Of a DNA stretch of 24,392 bases, positions 1-7,686 are shown piece after piece (position 1 is the stretch's first letter; each line of letters starts with the position of its first letter). A program made the translations under genes and the position numbers. Location of the stretch: assembly GCA_052034295.1 (NCBI GenBank), contig JBPOIS010000202.1:1-24392 (forward strand), written 5' to 3'. This DNA comes from JBPOIS01 sp052034295 (lineage in GTDB: Bacteria > Pseudomonadota > Gammaproteobacteria > Pseudomonadales > Moraxellaceae). The notes under the pieces were generated by a model that was given only the letters and a program-made list of their open reading frames with translations, had not been told where the DNA came from and did no database searches.

Positions 1-1385
1 CCCTGATCCACCAGTTCAAACGCGGCGCTGATGGCTTCGTGCAAACGGCCCACGCCGATCACCTGCAGGCCGGGAATGGCCTGCTTGGGCTGGTTGCCGC
101 GCGGCACGATCGCAGTTTTGAAGCCATGTTTCAGCGCTTCCCTGAGGCGCTCCTGGCCATTGGGCACCGGGCGGATTTCACCCGACAGGCCCACCTCGCC
201 AAACACCGCCAGATGCTGTGGCAGTGCCTTGCTGCGCAGGCTGGACGCACAGGCCAGCAACACCGCCAGATCGGAGGCGGTTTCCAGCACTTTGACCCCG
301 CCGACCACGTTCACAAACACATCCTGCCCGCTGGTCTGGATGCCGCCATGCCGGTGCATCACCGCCAGCAGCATGGCCAGCCGGTTTTGTTCGAGGCCCA
401 GCGCCACCCGCCGGGGCTGGGCGTGGGCGTCATCCACCAGCGCCTGCACCTCCACCAGCAGGGGCCGGGTGCCTTCACGGCTGACCATGACGATGCTGCC
501 GGGGATGGCTTCATCGTAGCGGCTCAAAAAAATCGCCGAGGGGTTGGCCACCTCGCGCAGGCCGCGGTCGGTCATGGCAAACACGCCCAGCTCATTCACC
601 GCGCCGAAGCGGTTTTTCACCGCGCGGATCATGCGGAAGCGCGAATCGGATTCACCCTCAAAATACAGCACGCAATCGACCATGTGTTCCAGCACGCGCG
701 GGCCCGCCAGTGCGCCTTCCTTGGTGACGTGCCCCACCAAAAACAGCGCGGTGCCGCTGGCCTTGGCATAGCGGGTGAGCAGGGCGGCCGATTCACGGAT
801 CTGGGCGACGCCGCCGGGGGCGGATTGCAGCGTTTCGGTGTACAGGGTCTGGATCGAATCCAGCACCGCCACGGCAGGCCGGTGCTGCGCCAGCGTGGCA
901 CAGATGGTTTCGACGCAGGTTTCGGCCATCACATGGAGCTGGTCCACCGGCAGCTCCAGTCGCTGCGCCCGCAGGGCCACCTGCGACAGCGATTCCTCGC
1001 CGGTGACGTACAGGGCACTGGTGCCGGGTTGCCCGGCCATGTGGGTCACGGTCTGCAGCAGGATGGTGGATTTGCCGATGCCTGGATCGCCGCCAATCAG
1101 CACCACCGAGCCGGTCACCAGTCCACCGCCCAGCACCCGGTCAAATTCACCGATGCCGGTGGACAAACGTGTCTCGCGGCTGACCGACACCTGATCCAGC
1201 CGGGTGACCGCTGCAGCCTGACCGGCATAGCCACCGCTGGCCGGACGGGCACGGTGCGGGGTGACGGGTTCGACACGGGATTCCACCAGCGCGTTCCACT
1301 CGCCACAGTCGCTGCACTGACCGGACCATTTGGGGTGCTTAGCCCCACAGTGCTGGCACAGGTAGACGGATTTGGCTTTGCTCAT
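1..1385 (-). CDS. radA: DNA repair protein RadA, C-terminal end cut by window edge
   Basis: RadA is a RecA-like ATPase/helicase that promotes branch migration of recombination intermediates in the cytoplasm. The minus-strand reading frame is open for 461 codons and leaves the window without a stop; the family is usually about 455-460 residues, so only a few C-terminal residues are missing. Visible features in order are an N-terminal four-cysteine zinc finger (C10, C13, C24, C27), a Walker A motif GGDPGIGKST (98-107, K105), the RadA signature KNRFG (257-261), and a Lon-protease-like C-terminal domain with the typical VGLSGEIRPV stretch. The start MSKAKSVYLC matches the family although no good Shine-Dalgarno is visible before it. 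It stands alone on the minus strand, divergent from lptM. Long open frames on the opposite strand are shadows. Confidence 0.97.
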   Translation of the reverse strand, partial: MSKAKSVYLCQHCGAKHPKWSGQCSDCGEWNALVESRVEPVTPHRARPASGGYAGQAAAVTRLDQVSVSRETRLSTGIGEFDRVLGGGLVTGSVVLIGGDPGIGKSTILLQTVTHMAGQPGTSALYVTGEESLSQVALRAQRLELPVDQLHVMAETCVETICATLAQHRPAVAVLDSIQTLYTETLQSAPGGVAQIRESAALLTRYAKASGTALFLVGHVTKEGALAGPRVLEHMVDCVLYFEGESDSRFRMIRAVKNRFGAVNELGVFAMTDRGLREVANPSAIFLSRYDEAIPGSIVMVSREGTRPLLVEVQALVDDAHAQPRRVALGLEQNRLAMLLAVMHRHGGIQTSGQDVFVNVVGGVKVLETASDLAVLLACASSLRSKALPQHLAVFGEVGLSGEIRPVPNGQERLREALKHGFKTAIVPRGNQPKQAIPGLQVIGVGRLHEAISAAFELVDQ

Positions 1386-1734
1386 CGACAGGATCAGTCA
1401 GGACAGGATGGGGCCTATTGTGCCGGATTGTGGGCGCTGGACAAGGTGTGCAGTGTGGCCGTCCGCGTACAGGCGACAGTTCAGGTCGCACTGGTCCTGT
1501 CGGGACCACAGGGGGGGGTGAAAAATCAGCCCCTCTGCTGGGTGCCTGCGGTGTTTTGGGATTTTTTAGAATAATCAAATGGATAATCTGAAACCTGATG
1601 CGCTGTAAAGCAAGGCACGCAGGGGAGCGGATGCAAAAAAACGCCATTTAAACACCACTTGCACGATGCGCTGCGCCGCTGCGGGGCTGATCGGGCTATA
1701 CTCAGGGCAATTTTTTGTCATTGTGGAGCCTGCC
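1386..1734. other. divergent intergenic region radA / lptM
   Basis: About 350 bases without a convincing gene. It should hold the radA promoter (minus) and the lptM-lysA-dapF promoter (plus). For the latter, TATACT at 1697-1702 is a good -10 box but no good -35 box lies 16-18 nt before it. A small hairpin (TGGTCC 1492-1497 pairing with GGACCA 1503-1508) is visible with no obvious role. A run of eight G near 1511 and A/T runs at 1562-1567 and 1635-1641 break up the otherwise GC-rich sequence. Confidence 0.5.
1417..1444 (-). promoter_or_regulatory. candidate sigma70 promoter for radA
   Basis: On the minus strand TTGTCC (1439-1444) and CACAAT (1417-1422) are separated by 16 nt, each matching four of six consensus bases, about 32 nt upstream of the radA start. 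Placement is reasonable but the match is weak. Confidence 0.3.
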
Positions 1735-1890
1735 ATGGCCTTGCGCGCGGTGGTGGTGTGTGGACTGGGGCTGCTGCTGGCGGCCTGTGGCCAGAAAGGG
1801 CCACTGTACCTGCCGGATTCCCCGCCGGCCAAGCCGGTGCCCACGGTCCCCAACACCCCGCAGAATAGGGCCGCAGGAGCATCGTCATGA
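1735..1890 (+). CDS. lptM: LPS translocon maturation lipoprotein LptM (YifL family)
   Basis: A 51-residue lipoprotein. Residues 1-17 form a signal peptide ending in a lipobox LAAC (15-18), with C18 the lipidated cysteine, followed directly by the family signature GQKGPLYLP and a short proline-rich tail. Known LptM/YifL proteins are small outer-membrane lipoproteins that help the LptDE lipopolysaccharide translocon mature. The ATG at 1735 is chosen over an upstream in-frame start at 1666 because it gives a normal signal peptide and has GGAG at 1725-1728. Its stop overlaps the lysA start as ATGA, so the two are translationally coupled. Location directly before lysA and dapF is typical for gammaproteobacteria. 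Confidence 0.9.
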   Translation: MALRAVVVCGLGLLLAACGQKGPLYLPDSPPAKPVPTVPNTPQNRAAGASS

Positions 1891-3161
1891 ATGTTTTTTA
1901 TCGTCAACATGGGGCCCTGCAGGCCGAATCAGTGTCGCTTGGTTCGCTGGCCCGGCAATATGGCACCCCGCTGTATGTGTACTCGCGGGCTGCACTGACC
2001 GAGGCGTATCAGGCCTTTGATCAGGCATTTGCCTACATCGACCATCAGGTCTGCTTTGCAGTCAAAGCCAATTCCAACATCGCGGTGCTGAATGTGCTGG
2101 CGCGTCTGGGCGCGGGCTTTGACATCGTCAGTGGCGGTGAGCTGGAGCGGGTGCTGGCAGCGGGCGGTGATCCGGCCAAAGTGGTATTTTCCGGTCTGGG
2201 CAAAAGCGAAGCCGAGATCGAGCGGGCACTGGTGCTGGGCATCGCCTGCTTCAATGTCGAGTCCGATGCCGAGCTGCACCGCATCAACCGGGTGGCTGCG
2301 CGCCTGGGTGTGCGTGCGCCGGTGTCACTGCGGGTCAATCCGGATGTGGATGCACAGACCCACCCGTACATTTCCACCGGGTTGAAAGAAAACAAATTTG
2401 GTGTGCCCAGCGACACCGTGTTTGCCAGCTACCAGCTGGCGGCCAGCCTGCCACACCTGGAGGTGGTGGGCATTGATTGCCACATTGGCTCACAGCTCAC
2501 CAGCACCCAGCCGTTTGTGGATGCACTGGCGCGGGTGCGCGAGATGATTGCCGGGCTGGCGGCGCTGGGCATCACCCTGCGCCACATCGACATTGGCGGC
2601 GGGCTGGGCGTGTGTTACCGCGATGAAACCCCACCCACACCGGCCGAGTATGCTGCAGCCCTGCGGCCGGGGCTGGCGGCGCTGGGCCTGAAGGTGTACA
2701 TGGAGCCGGGCCGGGCCATCAGTGCCCATGCCGGGGTGCTGCTGACCCGCGTTGACCTGCTCAAGCCCACGGCGCACAAGAATTTTGCCCTCATTGATGC
2801 GGCCATGAATGACCTGATCCGCCCCGCGCTGTACAGCGCATGGATGGACATCGTGCCGGTGCAGGAGGCCGATCCACAGGCCCCGCGTCAGGTCTGGGAT
2901 CTGGTCGGGCCGGTGTGTGAAACCGGGGATTTCCTCGGCAAGAACCGCGAACTGGCCCTGCAGGAAGGTGATGTGCTGGCCGTGCTGGGGGCTGGGGCTT
3001 ATGGCTTTGTCATGGCCAGCAATTACAACACCCGGGGGCGCGCCGCCGAGGTGATGGTTGATGGGGATCAGGCGCACCTGATCCGCCAGCGCGAGCCCGT
3101 GTCCAGCCTGTGGGCGCTGGAGTCGCTGTTGCCGGATGCCCGTCATGGGGGACAGCCATGA
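1887..3161 (+). CDS. lysA: diaminopimelate decarboxylase
   Basis: Converts meso-diaminopimelate to L-lysine and CO2, the last step of lysine synthesis, as a PLP enzyme of the alanine-racemase fold. At 424 residues it has normal length. The PLP lysine is K60 in AVKANSN; the HIGSQ segment, the glycine-rich GGGLGVCY phosphate-binding loop, EPGRAISAHAG, and the C-terminal active-site GPVCETGD (C344, E345) are all present. The start follows AGGAG with a 7-nt gap and overlaps the lptM stop; the stop overlaps the dapF start in the same way, so lptM, lysA and dapF form one coupled operon. Confidence 0.98.
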   Translation: MNVFYRQHGALQAESVSLGSLARQYGTPLYVYSRAALTEAYQAFDQAFAYIDHQVCFAVKANSNIAVLNVLARLGAGFDIVSGGELERVLAAGGDPAKVVFSGLGKSEAEIERALVLGIACFNVESDAELHRINRVAARLGVRAPVSLRVNPDVDAQTHPYISTGLKENKFGVPSDTVFASYQLAASLPHLEVVGIDCHIGSQLTSTQPFVDALARVREMIAGLAALGITLRHIDIGGGLGVCYRDETPPTPAEYAAALRPGLAALGLKVYMEPGRAISAHAGVLLTRVDLLKPTAHKNFALIDAAMNDLIRPALYSAWMDIVPVQEADPQAPRQVWDLVGPVCETGDFLGKNRELALQEGDVLAVLGAGAYGFVMASNYNTRGRAAEVMVDGDQAHLIRQREPVSSLWALESLLPDARHGGQP

Positions 3162-4003
3162 TGCGGGTCAATTTCACCAAAATGCACGGGCTGGGCAATG
3201 ACTTCGTGGTGATTGACCTGGTGACGCAGCGGTTTTATCTGAGCCCTGAGCTGATCCGCCGCATGGCCGACCGGCATTTTGGCGTGGGCTTTGACCAGCT
3301 GCTGGTGGTGGAGCCACCGGATCAGCCGGATGTGGATTTTCGCTACCGGATTTTCAATGCCGATGGCAGCGAAGTGGAGCAGTGCGGCAATGGTGTGCGC
3401 TGCTTTGCCCGCTTTGTGTATGACCGCCGCCTGACCCGCAAGAAAAAAATCCGTGTGTCCACCAAAAGCGGCATCGTCGAACCCGAGATCATGGCCAATG
3501 GCTGGGTGCGGGTGAACATGGGCCAGCCGAAGGTGTTGCCGGCGCAGATTCCATTTGTGGCAGAGGCGGCCGACCGGGTGTACACCGTGCATGCCGGGGG
3601 CTATGAGGTAGAGCTGGACGTGGTCAACATGGGCAATCCGCATGCGGTGCTGCATGTCGAAAATGTAGACACGGCCCCGGTGCATCCGGTGGGTGCGGCC
3701 CTGCAGCAGCATGCGCAGTTCCCTGAGCGGGTGAATGCAGGCTTCATGGAGGTGGTCAGCCGCCGGGAAATTCGCCTGCGGGTGTATGAGCGTGGTTCAG
3801 GCGAGACGCTGGCCTGTGGCACCGGGGCCTGTGCGGCGGTGGTGAGTGGCATTCGTCGCGGCCTGCTGGATGAAGGCCAACCGATTGAGGTGATGCTGCC
3901 CGGTGGTCCGCTGTCGATCCAGTGGCAGGAGGGTGATGTGGTGTGGATGACGGGCCCGGCGGTGACGGTGTTTGAGGGGACGATCCGGCCTGCGGATTTG
4001 TGA
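3158..4003 (+). CDS. dapF: diaminopimelate epimerase
   Basis: Interconverts LL- and meso-diaminopimelate without a cofactor, using two active-site cysteines. Both are present: C76 in QCGNGVRC and C220 in ACGTGAC. The length is 281 residues, normal for the family. Two adjacent ATGs (3158 and 3161) are possible starts; I use 3158 because it gives the ATGA overlap with lysA, and the choice changes only one residue. The frame is also open upstream to 3110 inside lysA, but that part shows no family similarity. The usual downstream partners in many gammaproteobacteria (a DUF484 gene and xerC) do not follow here. Confidence 0.97.
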   Translation: MMRVNFTKMHGLGNDFVVIDLVTQRFYLSPELIRRMADRHFGVGFDQLLVVEPPDQPDVDFRYRIFNADGSEVEQCGNGVRCFARFVYDRRLTRKKKIRVSTKSGIVEPEIMANGWVRVNMGQPKVLPAQIPFVAEAADRVYTVHAGGYEVELDVVNMGNPHAVLHVENVDTAPVHPVGAALQQHAQFPERVNAGFMEVVSRREIRLRVYERGSGETLACGTGACAAVVSGIRRGLLDEGQPIEVMLPGGPLSIQWQEGDVVWMTGPAVTVFEGTIRPADL

Positions 4004-4177
4004 GAGCGGCTCCATCAGCCGGGCTTTGGCCTGGCTGTTCCTCCAAATAAATACTTCTGGAAAAACAGAAAATCTGATGGGTTCTGCTGAACCAAAAGAT
4101 TCCATTCATAGGACTGGACATCCATGAAGCTATTTTTTTAGACTTGACGTGCTCAATACGTGACTGGAACCAGAATC

Positions 4178-4456
4178 ATGCCATATGTGGTCAGTAATAT
4201 TGCCGTCAAAGTACTCAAGCGCGAAGAAGACGAGGGCACCTTGGATTTTGCCATCAAGGCTGATGTGGCTAATCACGGTGAAAATGAAGAAGTTATGGTA
4301 GAAATTCAGGGGCTGGATCGTGACGGCTTTGAGGTGTATGCCCTGTATCTCCGGGGACGTGTTCCCCGAGGCAGTAGCAAAACCCTCACCACCAAAGAAG
4401 ATTATGTCAGCTTCGCTGATTTCAACGGTATTGTGAAATGGCAATATAGCCATTGA
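4178..4456 (+). CDS. small unknown protein
   Basis: A 92-residue acidic protein I do not recognise. It has no signal peptide or membrane segment. The sequence alternates hydrophobic and charged residues as in a small beta-sandwich, and the order V-x-N-x-G followed by a V-x-x-x-G-x-D-x-D-G stretch recalls FxLYD-like domains; this is only an impression. An in-frame GTG at 4160 would add six residues; I prefer the ATG at 4178. Shine-Dalgarno signals are weak for both. The gene and the about 150 bases before it are visibly richer in A and T than neighbouring genes, which could mean later acquisition. A strong terminator follows 18 bases after the stop. Confidence 0.65.
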   Translation: MPYVVSNIAVKVLKREEDEGTLDFAIKADVANHGENEEVMVEIQGLDRDGFEVYALYLRGRVPRGSSKTLTTKEDYVSFADFNGIVKWQYSH

Positions 4457-4474
4457 AAAACTTCCCGGGAGCAT

Positions 4475-4501
4475 AAAAAAAGACGCCGCGGCGTCTTTTT
4501 T
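4475..4501. terminator. bidirectional rho-independent terminator
   Basis: A perfect 14-bp palindrome GACGCCGCGGCGTC (4482-4495) is flanked by seven A on the left and six T on the right, so the hairpin plus U-tract works in both directions. It lies between the convergent unknown gene (plus) and metK (minus). Confidence 0.9.
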
Positions 4502-4512
4502 GGGGTCTGGCT

Positions 4513-5679
4513 TTACAGCCCGGCGGCCTGTCGCAGGGCGTCGGCCTTGTCGGTTTTTTCCCAGGTGAAGGCACGGTCCGAGCCGATCCGGCCAAAGTGG
4601 CCATAGCGGGCGGTCTGGGCATACATCGGCTGCAGCAGGTCCAGCATGCGGGTGATGCCATACGGGCGCAGGTCGAAATGCTCGCGCACCAGCGATTCAA
4701 TCACGCGGTCGGCGACTTTGCCAGTGCCGAAGGTGTTGATGCTGATCGAGGTGGGCTGGGCCACGCCGATGGCATAGCTGACCTGGATTTCACACTTGTC
4801 GGCCAGCCCGGCCGCGACGATGTTTTTGGCCACATAGCGCCCGGCATAGGCGGCCGAGCGGTCCACCTTGGATGGGTCCTTGCCGGAAAATGCCCCGCCA
4901 CCGTGACGGGCCATGCCGCCATAGGTGTCCACAATGATCTTGCGCCCGGTCAGCCCGCAGTCGCCCACCGGGCCGCCGATGATGAACACGCCGGTCGGGT
5001 TGATGTGGTATTGGGTGCCCGCATGCAGCCATTCGGCGGGCAGGACTTTTTTGATGATTTCTTCCATGACCGCTTCTTTCAGCTGGTCCTGGCTGATCGA
5101 GGGGTCATGCTGGGTGGACAGCACCACGGCATCGACCCGCACCGGACGCTCGTTTTCGTAGTGGAAGCTGATCTGGCTCTTGGCATCCGGACGCAGCCAC
5201 GGCAGGGTGCCGTTCTTGCGCAGCTCGGCCTGCTGTTCGACCAGACGGTGCGCGTACTGGATCGGTGCCGGCATCAGCACGTCGGTTTCGTGGCTGGCAT
5301 AGCCAAACATCAGCCCCTGATCCCCGGCGCCCTGATCTTCGGGGCGGCTGCGGTCCACGCCCTGGGCGATGTCGGGTGACTGCTTGCCCAGCATGTTGAT
5401 CACCGCACAGGTCGAGCCATCAAAGCCCAGATCGCTGTGGTGATAGCCGATGCTGTTCACGGTGTCACGGACGATTTTTTCAAAATCCACATTGGCGGTG
5501 GTGGTGACCTCACCGGCCAGCACCACGGCGCCGGTTTTCACCAGCGTCTCACAGGCCACGCGGGCATGGATGTCCTGGGTCAGGATGGCATCCAGAATGG
5601 CGTCGCTGATCTGGTCGGCCATCTTGTCGGGATGGCCTTCGCTGACGGATTCTGAAGTAAAAACCGAGTATTCACGCAT
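4513..5679 (-). CDS. metK: S-adenosylmethionine synthetase
   Basis: Makes SAM from methionine and ATP. The 388-residue protein carries the family landmarks: the N-terminal SEGHPDK region (H16), the hexapeptide-type ATP-binding segment GAGDQGLMFGYA (117-128) and the glycine-rich GGGAFSGKD loop (261-269). The ATG at 5679 is preferred over an in-frame TTG at 5697 because AGGA lies 7 nt before it and MREYSVFTSESV is the expected N-terminus. It is transcribed alone towards the shared terminator at 4475-4501. No SAM riboswitch-like leader is visible in the 158 nt before it. Confidence 0.98.
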   Translation of the reverse strand: MREYSVFTSESVSEGHPDKMADQISDAILDAILTQDIHARVACETLVKTGAVVLAGEVTTTANVDFEKIVRDTVNSIGYHHSDLGFDGSTCAVINMLGKQSPDIAQGVDRSRPEDQGAGDQGLMFGYASHETDVLMPAPIQYAHRLVEQQAELRKNGTLPWLRPDAKSQISFHYENERPVRVDAVVLSTQHDPSISQDQLKEAVMEEIIKKVLPAEWLHAGTQYHINPTGVFIIGGPVGDCGLTGRKIIVDTYGGMARHGGGAFSGKDPSKVDRSAAYAGRYVAKNIVAAGLADKCEIQVSYAIGVAQPTSISINTFGTGKVADRVIESLVREHFDLRPYGITRMLDLLQPMYAQTARYGHFGRIGSDRAFTWEKTDKADALRQAAGL

Positions 5680-5769
5680 GGCCGCGTCCTGTGTCAAACG
5701 TTCAAATGGCGGCTATGGTAGCGCGTTGCAGGACAGTGGACCAGATGTGCGGTGCAATTTGACAACACA

Positions 5770-5784
5770 CCGGCCATAGGCCGG
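5770..5784 (-). terminator. weak hairpin after rtcR
   Basis: CCGGCC and GGCCGG pair around an ATA loop in the short gap between rtcR and metK. There is no good T-tract on the minus strand, so it is at best a weak terminator. The rest of the gap should hold the metK promoter, for which I find no clear boxes. Confidence 0.3.
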
Positions 5785-5837
5785 GTTCTGGCCAGTGCCG
5801 CGGGCGCCACCGGGCAAAAACGGTGGGCAGCAGGACG

Positions 5838-7463
5838 TCACGGCGCTGGGGTGTGCGCTTGTAGCTGATCCCAGTTCAGGCCAAATTTCAGCAGGTATTT
5901 GCGCAGCCGGTCCGAGTCGTTGGGGTTGGCCTTTTCCAGCCGCGACACCGCAAACAGCCGCCGTCCGGCCTCCGCCAGCGTGCGCGACTGCTGACACACG
6001 GCAATCACCCCGGCCAGTTGCATCCGGTCAAACTCATCCAGTGCCGCCCACTGGGCATCGCTCAGCACGTCAGGGACCGGCCGGGCAGGGCGCTCAGCCA
6101 GGTCGGTTGCCCAGTTCCGCAACAGCCGCTGCTGCTCGGCGTCCACCCCGGCAACCGTGATGCGGTGCTGGCTGGCCAGTGTGGCCATGCGGGTGACGCT
6201 GGCGGACAGGTCACGAAAGTTGCCGCGCCAGCTGGCCTGCGCCGACTGGGCAAAATCCAGATAACGCTGCAGGGCCTCGCGGTGGAAACGCACCGCTTCC
6301 CCCTGCTCCAGACCAAAACGCTCCAGTTCAAAGTGCAGGTTCGGCTCAATGTCCTCGCGCCGGTCACGCAGCGGCGGCAGGTGAAACGCCCACAGGTTCA
6401 GCCGTGCCAGCAAATCCTCCCGGAAACGCCCCGCCGTCACCGCTGCGCGCAAATCCTGATTGGTCCCGGCAATCAACTGAAAATTCGCCTGCACCTCCAC
6501 ATCCGAACCCACCGGAAAAAAGCTTTTTTCCTCCAGGGCCTTCAGCAGCATGGCCTGTTCATCCAGGCCCAGTTCGCCGATCTCATCGAGAAACAACACC
6601 CCGCCATCGGCGCTCTTCAGCCAGCCGGCCCGCGCTGTGGCGGCCCCGGTGAATGCGCCTTTGACATGGCCAAACAGCGCCGACATGGCACTGTCACCGC
6701 GCAGGGTGGCACAGTTCACCCCGACAAAGCGCCCGCTGAGTTGCTGGCGCTGCTGCTTGAGCACAAAAATCTGCCGCGCCAGGTGCGACTTGCCCACGCC
6801 AGTCTCGCCGGTGATCAGGATCGGTGCCCGCGAACGCACCGCGACGGTTTCCACCTCGGTGATCAGCTGATTAAAGGCTGGATTGCGGGTGGCGATCTGT
6901 GCCTTGAGCTGGTTCCAGTTGGCCTGCTGTTCGGCCTCCAGACGACTGCGCAGCGCATCGTAGCGCGACAAATCCAGATCAATGCGGTGGTATCGGCCCT
7001 CGGGGGCCTGATTGCCCGCAGGCGACGTCTGCACGATCTGCGCGGGCAGGTAATTCGCCTCCAGCAGCAAAAACCAGCAAATCTGTGCCACATGCGTGCC
7101 GGTGGTCAGGTGCAGCAAATAGTCGTGCTGCTGCGGGTCAAACGGAAAACTGCGCACCCAGTCATACAGGGCGCTGTACACCTCGGCAAAATCCCACGGA
7201 TCAGCCAGCTCAAAAGGTACCAGCTCCACCCGGGTCTGCGGCGACACCTGCCCCACATCACGGCTGATCTGGTCGGCCAGCCGCTGGTCATAGGGCGCGT
7301 GCAGCAACACCAGCGCATCGACCTGAAAATCCTCGTGCATGCACAGCGACACCGTGGGCCGCCAGCGCAGCCAGCGTTCATCGCGATAGCCCCGGTCCAG
7401 AGTAGACCCGAGAAAGCCAATCACGGTGGTTTTTTTGGCTGCAGGGCTGCTTTTGCTGGGCAT
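5838..7463 (-). CDS. rtcR: sigma54-dependent RNA-repair regulator RtcR
   Basis: RtcR activates the rtcBA RNA-repair genes together with sigma54 RNA polymerase. The N-terminal part matches the RtcR/CARF-type sensor, including the HLTTGTHVAQ motif (118-127 counted from 7463), which in studied RtcR binds RNA-derived ligands. The central AAA+ domain has Walker A GETGVGKS (219-226), the sigma54-contacting GAFTGA loop (269-274) and Walker B VLFLDE (289-294). The C-terminus holds a helix-turn-helix. From the ATG at 7463 the protein has 541 residues, close to other RtcR; an in-frame ATG at 7502 would add 13 residues with no family similarity. Neither start has a strong Shine-Dalgarno. It is divergent from rtcB, as is typical. 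Confidence 0.95.
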   Translation of the reverse strand: MPSKSSPAAKKTTVIGFLGSTLDRGYRDERWLRWRPTVSLCMHEDFQVDALVLLHAPYDQRLADQISRDVGQVSPQTRVELVPFELADPWDFAEVYSALYDWVRSFPFDPQQHDYLLHLTTGTHVAQICWFLLLEANYLPAQIVQTSPAGNQAPEGRYHRIDLDLSRYDALRSRLEAEQQANWNQLKAQIATRNPAFNQLITEVETVAVRSRAPILITGETGVGKSHLARQIFVLKQQRQQLSGRFVGVNCATLRGDSAMSALFGHVKGAFTGAATARAGWLKSADGGVLFLDEIGELGLDEQAMLLKALEEKSFFPVGSDVEVQANFQLIAGTNQDLRAAVTAGRFREDLLARLNLWAFHLPPLRDRREDIEPNLHFELERFGLEQGEAVRFHREALQRYLDFAQSAQASWRGNFRDLSASVTRMATLASQHRITVAGVDAEQQRLLRNWATDLAERPARPVPDVLSDAQWAALDEFDRMQLAGVIAVCQQSRTLAEAGRRLFAVSRLEKANPNDSDRLRKYLLKFGLNWDQLQAHTPAP

Positions 7464-7489
7464 GGGGGACAATCCATGGGCAATCTTTG

Positions 7490-7501
7490 TGGATATATCC
7501 A
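7490..7501. promoter_or_regulatory. 12-bp perfect palindrome near the rtcR start
   Basis: TGGATATATCCA is a perfect 12-bp palindrome in the rtcR-rtcB divergent region, between the two possible rtcR starts. ATCCAT half-motifs recur at 7472-7477, 7497-7502 and 7576-7581. It is a candidate operator, perhaps for RtcR itself; no experiment is implied. Confidence 0.35.
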
Positions 7502-7506
7502 TAGCA

Positions 7507-7536
7507 AAAAATCTAGAAAAAATCAGAAAGATTTTT
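7507..7536. promoter_or_regulatory. candidate upstream activating inverted repeat
   Basis: AAAAATCT (7507-7514) and AGATTTTT (7529-7536) are perfect inverted repeats about 90 bp upstream of the rtcB sigma54 promoter, a normal distance for an enhancer-binding protein site. The region is AT-rich, so chance is possible. Confidence 0.35.
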
Positions 7537-7583
7537 GTGGCGCAGGGTATTTTTGTAGAGGGATGTTAAAAAATAATCCATAA

Positions 7584-7596
7584 AATCAATTGTTTT
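7584..7596 (+). promoter_or_regulatory. candidate IHF site
   Basis: AATCAATTGTTTT matches the IHF consensus WATCAANNNNTTR except for the last base. It lies between the presumed RtcR sites and the -24 element, where IHF often bends sigma54 promoter DNA. Confidence 0.35.
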
Positions 7597-7625
7597 TTGG
7601 GTATCTCCATTGTGTTCGGAAAAAC

Positions 7626-7641
7626 TGGCATGGCTTTGGCA
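7626..7641 (+). promoter_or_regulatory. sigma54 (-24/-12) promoter of rtcB
   Basis: TGGCATGGCTTTGGCA fits the sigma54 consensus TGGCACG-N4-TTGCA: the invariant GG (7627-7628) and GC (7639-7640) are exactly 10 nt apart. Transcription would start near 7652, giving a leader of about 35 nt before the rtcB ATG. The presence of divergent rtcR strongly supports it. Confidence 0.85.
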
Positions 7642-7686
7642 ATTCAGCCCTGGAGCGATTCGAACCACTTTGCTGAGGAAACGACC

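Noticed and set aside
39..1574. 511-codon open frame on plus
   Set aside because: It lies opposite radA, has a composition typical of a reverse-frame shadow in GC-rich DNA and shows no family motif, whereas the minus strand encodes a full set of RadA motifs.
5680..5837. SAM riboswitch before metK
   Set aside because: The short leader has none of the kink-turn or multi-stem features of SAM riboswitches; only a small CCGGCC/GGCCGG hairpin is present.
6018..7583. 521-codon open frame on plus opposite rtcR
   Set aside because: Antisense shadow of a gene with all AAA+ and CARF-like motifs in place; no ribosome site.
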